This document shows, in pieces, positions 19,410-28,929 of a DNA stretch of 64,000 nucleotides (within the stretch, counting starts at the first letter, position 1; every line of letters begins with the position of its first letter). The translations under genes were made by a program, and so were the position numbers. Source of the stretch: Prorocentrum cordatum. Taxonomy: Eukaryota > Sar > Dinophyceae > Prorocentrales > Prorocentraceae. The notes below the pieces were generated by a model, which ran no database searches, was not told the DNA's origin, and saw only the letters and a program-made list of their open reading frames with translations. The stretch lies in the NCBI GenBank assembly GCA_963575745.1, contig CAUYUJ010020158.1:1-64000 (forward strand), written 5' to 3'.

Positions 19410-21010
19410 TCACGAAGCGCCCCCGCTCGGGACATTGCTCTTCGCAGTGCTCGGCAGCTTGGGCAGGAGCGCAGCAGCTTCGAGCGAAGCCTTGGCAGGC
19501 GCATCCGCATCCTCCACCGAGGTCGCCGCGTCGCACTCGCCGCGCTCGTCGTGGGCCTTTTTGAACTCGAAGTAGACCCCGAGGTCTTTGAGCCTGTTCT
19601 TGTCTGGAGTGACGCCGTGCGTCGGCATGTGTTTCGCCGCGGGGTCCTGAAGGTCTCGATCGGGGAAGATCTTGGGCCTCTCGATCTTGCGCGAGGCGCG
19701 GGTCGCGAGGGCAGCGTTCTTCCTGGCGGGTTTGCTTGCTTTTCCTGCTCGAGCGTCCTCCGTTTCGCCTCCAAGGCCGTGTCGTCATCCGACTTCGAGT
19801 CCGAATCCGAATCCGAGCTCGAGGGCTTAGCGTGCTTCTTGGACTTCTTGTCCTTCCTATCTTTTTTGCCCTTCTTATCCTTCCTTTCCTGCTGGGGCTT
19901 CTTGGACTTCTTGTTCTTCTTGGTTTTCTTGTATTTCTTGGACTTGTTGTTATTCTTGTTCTCCATTGTGCTCGAGCTGCCGGCCGAGTCGGACGAGCTG
20001 CTGTCGGTTGGGGCTTGCTGCGTCGGCCCCGGCGGAGGCTGCACCTTGGCCTTGGCTTTCAACTCCCCCACTTCGGCGCGAGAGAGCTGCTCGATTGTCA
20101 TAGAGTAGTCGCCCCTGGTGTCCACGCTGTAGCAAGTTCCGAGCACCTTGTGCTCCTCGGTGTCCTTGCGCTCCGCCTCGATGCGTTTGGCGTCGAATCC
20201 GCGCTTGGCGTAGACTGACAACGGCAGATGCTCGCCGCCCACTTGGGCGACCTCCTGCTCGATCCGAGTCGTCGTGAGGTTCTGGGCGAACAGCTCCTCG
20301 AGCTGATCCTTACCAGCCTTCTCTTTTGCGCCCTGCTAGAACTTCGCTTGCGCAGCGGGGTCCAGCTTCCTAAAGCTGGCAGGCGGCCGAGGTCCGAACG
20401 AGCGGCTCAACTGCGCGCCGCGCGCGTTGCGCTTGTCGCACTTCCGCGAGCAAAGGCATTTCCCCACCAGTGGTGCCCTCAAGACATCGACCTCTTGCTT
20501 GCACCTGTAGCGCGTGGGGGCTGACGGCTCGTTCTTGACTGGGGCGGTCCAGGCGAAGACCTCGCCAGTGCTCGGGGTCTCTTTGACTGGTGGGGCGGCG
20601 CCTTCTTCGCGGAGCGCTGGGGCGGCGCCTGCGACGCTGGGCGAATCGGAAGACGCAGCGGCCTCCGACGCGATCTCCGCGCCATCGGCGTCCTCGAAGT
20701 CTGTCATGGCCCCTAGCGCTAGAGTCGTCGCCACCGGGCTCTCGTCTGCCAGCGCAGCGGAGGCCGCCTCCAACTCAGAGGCAACCGACCCAGCCTTTTC
20801 GAACTGCGTCCAAAAGGCAAGCGTGGGAGCGTTCGCGCGCTCGACGATGGCCGCCTTGCTCCTCGACTTGGCCTTGGCCTTGCCCTTCGCCTTGGGCGCG
20901 GGCGCCACGGCTGGCGGTGGCATCGGCGCCAGTCGCGTCGACATCAGCGCCGCGAGGGACGGGGGGGGGGGGGCGTGGAAGGGGGGGGGGGGGCGCTGCC
21001 TCGCTTGCAA
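19410..21010 (-). CDS. Lys/Ser-rich protein with in-frame TAG, function unknown
   Basis: Starts MQARQRPPPP and runs Ala/Pro-rich, then has a small Cys cluster KCLCSRKCDKRNA near 20445. It meets TAG at 20336-20338 and continues in the same frame (QGAKEKAGKDQLEELFAQN). It then has a highly charged Lys-rich run (KSKKYKKTKKNKKSKK) near 19890-19950 and an Asp/Ser stretch. Coding shifts frame near 19740 into KIERPKIFPDRDLQDP, and ends at 19410. The Lys-rich run suggests nuclear or nucleic-acid binding; that is inference. The CxxxxxKRNA phrase resembles one in the 21995-22642 protein, so the two may be related. Stop and shift point to a pseudogene or unmodelled structure. Confidence 0.45.
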
Positions 21011-21129
21011 GACGGCTGCGGATGGAGGGGGTGAGATGAGGAGGGGGAGAAGGAGGGCGGATGGGGAGGAACGGAGGAGGAGGATCGGAGGAGGAACGAA
21101 CGGAGGAGCAGGGGCATGAACGAGGAGGT

Positions 21130-21165
21130 GGAGAAACGATGGTGACGATGGTGGCGATGATGATA

Positions 21166-21234
<69 letters not shown>

Positions 21235-21256
21235 CTGATGACGATGACGATGACGA

Positions 21257-21290
<34 letters not shown>

Positions 21291-21400
21291 GGTGGTGATG
21301 ATGATGATGATGATGATGATGATTATGAGGAGGAGGAGGAGGAGGAGGAGGAGGAGGAGGAGGAGGAGGAGGAGGAGGAGGAGGAGGAGGGGGGTGATGA
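21130..21400. repeat. ATG/GAT and AGG microsatellites
   Basis: A (GAT)n run with GAC and GGT interruptions to about 21325, then (GGA)n to about 21392. It lies upstream of the 19410-21010 unit on the minus strand. Confidence 0.95.
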
Positions 21401-21477
21401 TGGTGATGAGCGGGTGATTCGCTACAGCGGCTGAAACATGTAAAAACTCATACATTGTGGTATTCAGAATATGCAAT

Positions 21478-21762
21478 CGATAACAGTTCGATACCGTGTT
21501 ATCGGGATTTGCGCTAACGCGCGATAGCGTCCGATAGCGGTTGCCGAGAAAATTCCGATGGCATGTTGCGGGTGCCAGTTTCGACCCCGATGACCGTTAT
21601 CGGCGTTGTCGGGCGTTATCGGGCGTTCTTTCGGTGTTACCGGCTGTGGCGATAACGCCGATGACGCGGCGTTATCGGCGTTGTCGGCTGTTGGCGGGTT
21701 TTCCGATAACACCGTTCTCGAACCGTTATCGGTCGTTATCAGTTGTTGTCGGCCGTATCCCC
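21478..21762. repeat. Clustered TTATCGG / CCGATAA motifs
   Basis: TTATCGG or its complement occurs about eight times in 280 bp (for example near 21499, 21598, 21615, 21671, 21700, 21736), often within CGTTATCGGCGTTGTCGG. Spacing is irregular. No coding is seen. Confidence 0.7.
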
Positions 21763-21785
21763 GAGTAGCGGATGAAGCGCCGGGT

Positions 21786-21800
21786 GGCGGATGATCCGCC
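21786..21800. repeat. GGCGG-N5-CCGCC palindrome
   Basis: GGCGG ATGAT CCGCC, a perfect 5-bp stem around 5 bases, between two minus-strand units. Confidence 0.6.
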
Positions 21801-21994
21801 GATCAGCGGGCAAACCGTTCTTGGCGACGATCCGATATGACGTGCGCGCCGACGGTGGCGCGAAGGTCTGCTGGCAAATCCAGCGATGGCTCGCGGTCGG
21901 CGAAGCGCGCGCGGACGCGCGGTCGGCCATGCGCCCGACGCGAGGCGCGGGCGCGCGCTGCCAACGCCTAGGCGGCTCACCAGCAAACTCTCGA

Positions 21995-22642
21995 CTAGCG
22001 CAGGTTGAGCGCGCGCGGAGGCTGAGCGTGCGACTCGATCACCTCGACGCACTGCGGGGGGCACGTGACCTCCTCGTTGAAAGCCCGAGACGCTTTGGCG
22101 CACAGGTTCGCCGCGCTCACCGCCGAGACCTCGGCGCGCTTCAGCGAGTCGACGCAGGCGCGCAGCTGCGTCTCTGAGAGCGTGATCCGACCCGTGCCAG
22201 CGCCCGTCGGCGGCGTGGGGATCTCCATTGCGCGCTCTTCGGCGTGCCGCTGCAGAGACTTGCGCTTCTTGTCAGCCTCCCGCTTGGCGCGGTCGATCTC
22301 CCACTGCTTCTTGTCGATTTCCCAGAACTCGATCAGACTACGATCGACGGCCATCTCAGCCTCAGTCCGCTGGAGGTCGTGGTAAGGCGAAGTCGCCGAG
22401 TGGTGGGTCGCCGGCCCCGCGGCGCCCTCGTGCGTCTGGCGCGACTTGATGGTCGCGTTGCGCTTGCTGCACTGCGAGCCGAAGGGGCACTTCGCACCGT
22501 GCGTAGTCCACGCCGAGCTCTCGTTGTCGGGCTCTGCCGCTGCCGCGGCCCCTGCTGTCGGGTCGGGCGCGGAGGCGGCCGGCGTGGCGACGGCGGAGAG
22601 GGCGGCGGGCGACCTGGGCGCGGGTCGAGCCAAGACGCCCAT
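21995..22642 (-). CDS. Hypothetical protein with CPFGSQC motif
   Basis: 215 codons from ATG 22642 to TAG 21995-21997. An Ala/Pro-rich start is followed by GAKCPFGSQCSKRNATIKSR (a two-Cys cluster), a charged helical stretch (EMAVDRSLIEFWEIDKKQWE, then AKREADKKRKSLQRHAEERA) that could form a coiled coil, and a C-terminal part with LRACVDSLKRAEVSAVSAAN. The frame is uninterrupted. A (TCC)n tract lies just upstream and a pair of GGCGG palindromes further up. No family recognised. Confidence 0.5.
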   Translation of the reverse strand: MGVLARPAPRSPAALSAVATPAASAPDPTAGAAAAAEPDNESSAWTTHGAKCPFGSQCSKRNATIKSRQTHEGAAGPATHHSATSPYHDLQRTEAEMAVDRSLIEFWEIDKKQWEIDRAKREADKKRKSLQRHAEERAMEIPTPPTGAGTGRITLSETQLRACVDSLKRAEVSAVSAANLCAKASRAFNEEVTCPPQCVEVIESHAQPPRALNLR

Positions 22643-22674
22643 GGTGCAAAAGCGGCGCTGCAGGGGGAGGGGTA

Positions 22675-22793
22675 GGAGGAGGGGGGGGGGGGGGAGGAGG
22701 AGGGAGGAGGAGGAGGAGGAGGAGGAGGAGGAGGAGGAGGAGGAGGAGGAGGAGGAGGAGGAGGAGGAGGAGGGGGAGGAGGGGGAGGAGGGG
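22675..22793. repeat. (GGA)n microsatellite
   Basis: About 120 bp of GGA repeats with G-runs. It translates as poly-Glu or poly-Pro and is not a gene. Confidence 0.95.
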
Positions 22794-22905
22794 GTTTGGG
22801 GTGGGGCAGGCGGGGCACTGCGAGCCTATATGGGTTTAGACGCCTGTGGTGCATGCTCGCACAACGTACGACGAGGTACCGGACGCGCGCGCAATGACGC
22901 GCGCG

Positions 22906-22937
22906 GGCGGATATCCCGCCATGGCGGTTGAGCCGCC
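22906..22937. repeat. Pair of GGCGG-N5-CCGCC palindromes
   Basis: GGCGG ATATC CCGCC at 22906-22920 and GGCGG TTGAG CCGCC at 22923-22937, two bases apart. Confidence 0.65.
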
Positions 22938-23055
22938 GAAGGAGTGAGGGTCATTTTCCAGGCGCCACGTCGCACGTCACAAGAAGCGCCGCTGCTCGCT
23001 GGCGTCCCGTGGATAGGTCGCCCGCCGATGAGGCCTGCGGTGCGGTGGCGGCGTG

Positions 23056-24135
23056 CTAGGCGCTGGACGCTTGGAGGTGGGCATGAGGGCGGCCTTGCCT
23101 TGGCGCGCGCCCTTGCCCTTGTCCTTGTCCTGTGTCCGCTTCCTGGTGGGTGCCCTTGTCATTGCCTGAGCCCTCGCCCTTGCCTTTGCCTGAGCCCTTG
23201 CTCTTGCCCTCGGCGGCCTCCCCGTCCGAGCCCTTGCGAATGTCCGTGCTCGGGAACTTCGAAGCCATGGGACGCGCGATCGGCATGGGGGTGAACGGCA
23301 TCATCTTGGGCGCCGGCGGGCGCGCCTTGCTTGTCGGCGGCGCGACCTTCGGCGGCGCCATCCTTGGATGGGAGGCCATCGGGGGGCCGACCGACAGCGT
23401 GCGCGCGATCCTCTTGGACATGCTCGCGCGAGCGGCCTTGTCCTCGCGGAGTGCCTGGGCGCCGCGCTCCCTGCCGAATTTCGCCGCGAAGCTTTCTAGC
23501 CGCGAGCTGCGGCGTTTGTTCTCGTCTTCGAGGAACGCTTGCGCGCCGCGCCCCTTGCCGTGCTGACTGAGCCGCGAGCTCGGCTGGCCGCGCGCCGCGG
23601 CCGCCGCGGGGGCCCCATCCGACCGCGGCTCCCCCTCCAGGCTTGGCCCCTCCAGGCGTTTGCCCCCCCTCTGGAGCGGGCCAGGGGGGCCCCGCTGCTT
23701 GAACTTCATGTGGCATTTGAACTCGAAGATCAACGTCTTCTCGACGTTGATGACGGCGGTGTCGTTCCAATCCACGGCGCGCGGGTTCGTGGCCATGAGC
23801 AGGGCGATCCGAGCGAAGTCGTGGTCCCTGACCATCAAGTTTATGATGCGGTCTGGCGCGCCTTCGGGAAGGGCGTGCTCGTCCGCGTCGACTGCCCCGC
23901 CATCCAGGGCGCCGTCGACAGCGCGGTTCAGGGCAGCAAGGTCGACCTCGGATCGGCCGGCCTCGGAACTGCAGACCTCCACCTCCGGGGTCGCCGACGC
24001 AGCGGTTCTCGAAGCAGCAGCGGGCTCCTCTAGCGGGTTCTCGCGGACAGTCACCACGTGGCCACTTTCCTCGGGCGCTTTCCTGAGGCAGCCGATGACA
24101 TGCGTCCGTTTAACGTCCATCCTGCCGAACAGCAT
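23056..24135 (-). CDS. Hypothetical basic, Gly/Lys-rich-tailed protein
   Basis: 359 codons. The first half is ordinary in composition (RTHVIGCLRKAPEESGHVV, then DRIINLMVRDHDFARIALLM and INVEKTLIFEFKCHMKFKQ). The second half is Ala/Arg-rich and ends in SKGSGKGKGEGSGNDKG. Upstream, another frame reads SAFEDLQSFFEEADNAVRQ, so the true start may lie beyond a frameshift near 24110. It is uninterrupted within the stated frame and belongs to the minus-strand run. No family recognised. Confidence 0.5.
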   Translation of the reverse strand: MLFGRMDVKRTHVIGCLRKAPEESGHVVTVRENPLEEPAAASRTAASATPEVEVCSSEAGRSEVDLAALNRAVDGALDGGAVDADEHALPEGAPDRIINLMVRDHDFARIALLMATNPRAVDWNDTAVINVEKTLIFEFKCHMKFKQRGPPGPLQRGGKRLEGPSLEGEPRSDGAPAAAAARGQPSSRLSQHGKGRGAQAFLEDENKRRSSRLESFAAKFGRERGAQALREDKAARASMSKRIARTLSVGPPMASHPRMAPPKVAPPTSKARPPAPKMMPFTPMPIARPMASKFPSTDIRKGSDGEAAEGKSKGSGKGKGEGSGNDKGTHQEADTGQGQGQGRAPRQGRPHAHLQASSA

Positions 24136-24479
24136 TGTCGGCCTCTTCGAAGAAGCTCTGGAGGTCTTCGAAGGCGGACTTCCGCGGCGCCGCCGTGGCG
24201 TCCTCGCGAGCCCGTCGCGCGCGCAGCCCTGGCTCGAATGGCTATGACATCTCGGCGCAAACGTCTGAACTTCCCTACCCGCAGCCCCACCTCGAAAAAC
24301 TATGCCCCGGCTCCTTGCCCGCCAGCCCGCCTCGAACTATAAAACAACCGTCCCTCTGACCCCTGCTCGCGCGCCCCCCTCCGACTCCTGCTCGTCCCGA
24401 CCTTCCGACTCCTGCTCGGACCTCCTCGGCATTCTGCCTCGAACGACGAACGACCACGTGGCGCAATTTGCAAGCGCAT

Positions 24480-24490
24480 CGGATGATCCG
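24480..24490. repeat. CGGATGATCCG palindrome
   Basis: Short member of the GCGG..CCGC palindrome group, in the gap between two minus-strand units. Confidence 0.4.
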
Positions 24491-24520
24491 CTGACACATT
24501 GCCGCAATAGCGGTTCGAGT

Positions 24521-26047
24521 TCACCGAACATCGCCGTGGAAAGCGGGCTCTATCACGAGCTCGCGCAACGCGCGCCAGGAAAAGAAACTCAACGCCGATG
24601 CCATCCGTGGCACTGCCCACGTCATGGCAAAGTGCTCTCGCCGGAGGCCACCCGTCGGCGTGGCTGAGTTGGCGTGCGCGATTGCACTCGCGCCGGCGGC
24701 TGCGCGTAGCAGTCGCCCCCCTCGCTTGTCGACCAACGGGCGTTTGTTGACCCATGTCTGGGCAGCCTTCCTGGGGGCCTCCTTTGCGCAGCCTGTGTTC
24801 GGGCTCCGCTTGGGCGCCTTGGTCGAGCCGGGCCCCCTCCAGTAGTGCGCGACGCACTGGTTGCGCGTGTTCTCGACGCTGATTTTGGTCACCGCCGCAG
24901 GCTTGCCAACGAGGGCTGACGCTGGCTTCCTTGCTCACTTCTTGGGCGTGGCGTTGGCATTGTCCTTGGCCTTGTCCTTGGCCTTGGCCTTGCTCTCCTT
25001 CTCCTGCTGCGTGGCAGCTTGCGCCTGCGTTGCCGCGTGCCCCGCCGGGCGCGTCTCCTTCTCTTCCTTCGCCTTCGCGGCCTCTCCCTATGAGGCATCC
25101 GCCGAGCGGGCGTCCTCGAGGGCGAACTTTTGGGGCTGAGGCTGCGACGGCGGTTGCTTTTGCTGCTGTTGTAGCTGCTCCTGAAGCTGCTTGACCTGCA
25201 GCTGCAGGTTGTGATTCTGCTGTTCCTGCTGCTGCAGGCGCTGCTGCTGGAAGTCCGTCATCGCGAGCTGCCCCGTGGCCGCCGTCGCCGCCGCCTGCGC
25301 GCCAGCGAGGCTGCGCGGCTGCTGCGCGCTGACGAAGACGAGGGCGGGCCCCTCTCCCGCCGCTTGAACGACTTAGCCGCGACAGAGACGTCGAGGGCGC
25401 CGTCGCCGCGCGCAGCAACCGACGTGGGGGAGGGGAACGCAGCGCGGAACGCGTTGGGGTTTGCGGGGGGCGCGGGCACCTTCTTCAAATGCTCTGCCTG
25501 TCCGTGCCCTTCCAGATCAGTTGGATATGGTCGAGGGCATCCTTCGAGGAGCAGGCGCCTCTATGGCGCGAGCCCTCGGGGCACCTTCTACGCGCGTTAC
25601 CGCGGCGCCAGTCGCGTGCGCGACGGTGCCTTCTGACGGGCTCTTGAGGCCCAGCTTCGACGAGACGAGCGAGAGAACGGCGCGGGCCTTGCGCAGCGTG
25701 TCACGGCTGGGCGCGTTGAGCGCAGCCCGCGCCTCATCACTCAAGAAGTGCGGGGAACGTTCGAAGTCCTGCGGCTTCTACGGCCCGCCGACGCCGCTCG
25801 TGGCTACCGTGGCCAAGGCATCCTGCAACAGCTGGGCGTCGGCAGGCGCGAAGCCGCTTTGCTGCGCCAGCCCCGCGAGGCGAGCGAACAACTGGCCCTG
25901 CGGGCGCGCCCCTCCGACGGGCCCGGCCAGCCGAGCAGCCTGCGCACTCGACGCCTGCCTCCGCGCGGCCTCTCCCCGGGCCGAGGCGGCGCGCAGTGAG
26001 GGGCCCGCCCCGTCGGCGCTCTGAAGGAGCTCCCGCTGGAACGCCAT
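24521..26047 (-). pseudogene. Gln-rich hypothetical protein, interrupted
   Basis: Begins MAFQRELLQSADGAGPSLRA and stays coding-like for about 500 residues with breaks: TAG 25778-25780 (continues KPQDFERSPHFLSDEARAAL), a frame change near 25520-25540, another near 25340, TAG 25088-25090 (continues GEAAKAKEEKETRPAGHAAT) and TGA 24935-24937 (continues ARKPASALVGKPAAVTKISV). It holds a Gln-rich helical tract near 25140-25270 (QQQRLQQQEQQNHNLQLQ) and a Lys/Ala-rich tract. The C-terminal part has QCVAHYWRGPGSTKAPKRS. No function recognised. The breaks lie too close together for introns, so decay is likely. Confidence 0.45.
24600..24628. repeat. 29-bp near-palindrome, copy 2
   Basis: GCCATCCGTGGCACTG then CCCACGTCATGGC. 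Here the inner CGTGG/CCACG arms pair perfectly. Confidence 0.6.
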
Positions 26048-26076
26048 GGGCGGTCGGGGCGAGGTGGGGGAGCGAT

Positions 26077-26354
26077 GCGGGTGATCCGCCGAAGCGAGAA
26101 CCGGCGGTTAATCCGCCGCAGAGGATGATGGTCCGCCGAGTAGAAGGGGGGAACGCGGCTGATCCGCAAAATGGAGGGGGGGCGCGGTTGAGCCGCAGCG
26201 GGGCGGGAGGGGTGTTGCGGCTGATCCGCCGAATCGGGCGTTTGATCCGCCGAGAAGAGCCAGGGAAAGGAAGGGGAAGGCGATTGGTCCGCCGAAAAAT
26301 GCAGGAGAGGGGGCGAGGGGGAATAAGTATGAGAAGGAAGGCGGATAACCCGCC
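26077..26354. repeat. Cluster of GCGG-N5-CCGC palindromes
   Basis: Eight members in 278 bp: 26077-26090, 26103-26117 (GGCGG TTAAT CCGCC), 26155-26167, 26184-26196, 26217-26230, 26237-26251, 26279-26293 and 26340-26354 (GGCGG ATAAC CCGCC). Stems are constant and the central 5-6 bases vary. It lies upstream of the 24521-26047 unit. Confidence 0.65.
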
Positions 26355-26700
26355 GAAGATGGAGACCATAATGAGGAGGAGGAGGAAGAGGAGGAGGATG
26401 ATTAGTTTTTTTCTTTGCCGCGCCTCAACAGCGAACAGCGGTGTCGTCCACAGCCCGCGCCCAGGAAACAAACCTTATGCGCAAACGTCGCAGACCTGGC
26501 CAGACAGCGACTCGAGCGACAATCCTGGCACCAGAGCAAGAAATGAACAAACGACCCCAGACATCGACTTTTTCAACTTTTTAAGTTCAGTAATAAGTAT
26601 GTGCAGGTGCGCGGTTAAGTGGGCTAATTGCAACTTGTTATCCCACCTAAATGTATTTATTATTGGCCTTTATGTTGACTGCAGGTGCTATAAACAACAA

Positions 26701-28397
26701 TGACTTTCTCAGCCATCCCAGCAGCGCGGGAGGGGCGGGGGGCGGCGAGGCGCGCCCGGGTGAGGACGAGGTGGCAGTCGCGGCGATGAAGCGCCTGCCA
26801 GACGACGGCGCCGAGGTGGAGCTCCGCGAGATCGCCCCGGGCCTCGACGACGGCCGGATCTACCTAGCCGCGGCAGAGCAAGGTATCCAGGTGCGCGTCT
26901 TCGCACTCCTGGACTGCTATGGTTGGGGGCAAGGCCTATGGGGGGCAAACCCGAGGTGGTCGCCCCCGCCCGGCGCATCCCCGCCCCCCGCGGAGGCAAG
27001 CGCGCGAGGCGCGGCGGAGCAACCCTTCCAGGCGGAACGGGGCCCCAGCGAAAAGGAGGCGCGCGGACAGGGGGGCGGCCCGCGCGGGCCCCCGCCAGCC
27101 GCGCCTGGGGCGGGAGCGGGCCAGGTGGTGAGCGGAGAGCCGCCGCGCCCGAGACGCACGATGCCCGCGGGTTTTCTTGGGTTCCCAAGCCTCCATAATG
27201 CTTTGGGGGCATGCCCCATTTGGAAACTCGAGAGTCGGCAGCGCCGGCTCGTTGACGACAGGCTGGAGCTCCTCCTCGGGTCCATGCCTGGGGTGGGAGA
27301 GGGTACCAGCCCTCATGTCCATGGAGCTCATCCGCTTCTATGAGTCTGCTGAAGCTGATGGACAGTCGGAGTGCCCTCGCGGAGGCTATCCGTGTCAACG
27401 AGGGGCCAGGGGGCCGTGTGCTCCCCGCCAGCAGCCCCGCGCCTGGGCCAATGCGGGAGGGCGCCCCGCCCGCGCATGATCAAGCCCCGATAGAGATCCC
27501 GCGGAGGGCGTTCGGTCGGCGCCAAGCACCCCGCGCGCGGAGGAGGCGGCGTCTCCAGGGTCGCCAGGGGAGCCCCGCGCGGCGGCCCTGAGGACGATGG
27601 GGGAGCAGGGGGGCCAGCGGGCGGAGAACCCGCCGCGTGGGCCCCAGCCCAGAGGAGGCCCCTTTGCAGGGGCGCATCAACGGCGAGGGGGCGCCGCCAG
27701 GATCCGAAGGGCCCGAGTCCCGGAGGTCCTCGGTCTCCTCTTCCCGCTTGTCTTCGAGCTCGGCGGCCATGGGGGATGGATAGGATTGGGGAAAGATCGT
27801 GGATTGGGTGCCATATATGCGCGGAGCGCGGTGGTTGACCAGCCAGAGGTTCCCGGTCGGCCGTGCATGCCGGGAGACCCGATCCCGGCTGCCTGGAGTG
27901 AGCTCCCTGACATGCCCGCGATCGCCTGCTCATGGGTGGAGGTGCCAAGGCCCTTTTCGGAGTGGCTCGACGGGGTCGCTCGGACGGAAAGAGGGGACTG
28001 GGCGGAGGCGCGGGCGGTGGAGGAAGTCGAGGCGGGAGACGCGATAAGGGTGAGCTACCACCGCGGGCTCATGCTCGTCCTCTCCCTCGGCGGGGCGGAA
28101 AACGCAAGCAGCTCGGAGATCCGCCGGGTGCAGCAGGTCGTCGACTGCCAGAGGCAGAGGAGGGGGGCCCCCACCAACGGCGCACCTGGACGCCAGGGCC
28201 GCCAATCGGCTGGCTTTCAGCTGGCGAGGGAGAGCGGAGCCAAGACAGGCCAGGGGAGGAAGCGAAAACCTGGGCTGCTTCCTGGCATGCCACCTGGGGT
28301 GAAGGATGGTGGGAAGGAGGGGCGCCAGACCCCCCCCGCGGCCCAGCGTGGGGGAGTGGTGCTCGGCAGGGCCCATCCTGGGGTGCCTGCGGACTGA
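26701..28397 (+). CDS. Coding-like region, function unknown
   Basis: Plus-strand frames with coding character but no family: 26720-26940 (EVAVAAMKRLPDDGAEVELR, AAAEQGIQVRVFALLDCYGW), a short piece near 27340-27410 (LLKLMDSRSALAEAIRVNEG) and 27840-28200 (LPDMPAIACSWVEVPRPFSE, AGDAIRVSYHRGLMLVLSLG). They sit in different frames with Pro/Arg-rich filler between. A TTGACTGCAG|G acceptor-like site precedes the first at about 26685, so these could be exons; a decayed gene is equally possible. Confidence 0.35.
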
Positions 28398-28559
28398 GGG
28401 GGCCTTCCCTCGCATGCTCTGCTCTGTTTGCCGCCCTTGGGCGGCCTTGCTGCTGGCCCAGGGAGAGGGATGGGCTCCCTAAGTGGATCTCCCCCTCATC
28501 TTGTCCGGAGCGCGCGGAGGGAGCTTTGGGGGGGGCACCTGTGGTGTTGGGCGGGTTGC

Positions 28560-28920
28560 CCGAAGAGGCTGAGTTTGGCTTTTCGCCATCAGAGATGGGT
28601 GCCCTCAGCTCTCCCTCCGCCTTCCTTCGGATCGTGCGCGAGCTGCCGGGGGGATCTGGTTTCGTTTGCCTTAAACGGAAGGATTCCCCCCTTCCTCGCT
28701 GGGCGCTCTATCCTCTCCTTTCCTTTTCTCCGCAGCCATCGAGGTTTTGAGCTGCTGCTTTTTCCTCCCCCCACTCAGTTTTCTCGCTGAACCACGGCGC
28801 GGGCGGGTTGCCCGAAGAGTCTGAACTCGGTCGGCTTTTCGCCACTAGAAATGGGTGCCCTCAACTCTCCCTCCGCCCTCCTTCGGATCGTGCGCGAGTT
28901 GCTGGGGGGAGTCTTTCACT
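28560..28920. repeat. Direct repeat of ~110 bp
   Basis: The segment from CCCGAAGAGGCTGAG to about 28670 (with ATGGGTGCCCTCAGCTCTCC) recurs at 28810-28920 with scattered changes, about 250 bp apart. It has no recognised coding role. Confidence 0.7.
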
Positions 28921-28929
28921 TGTCGAGCC

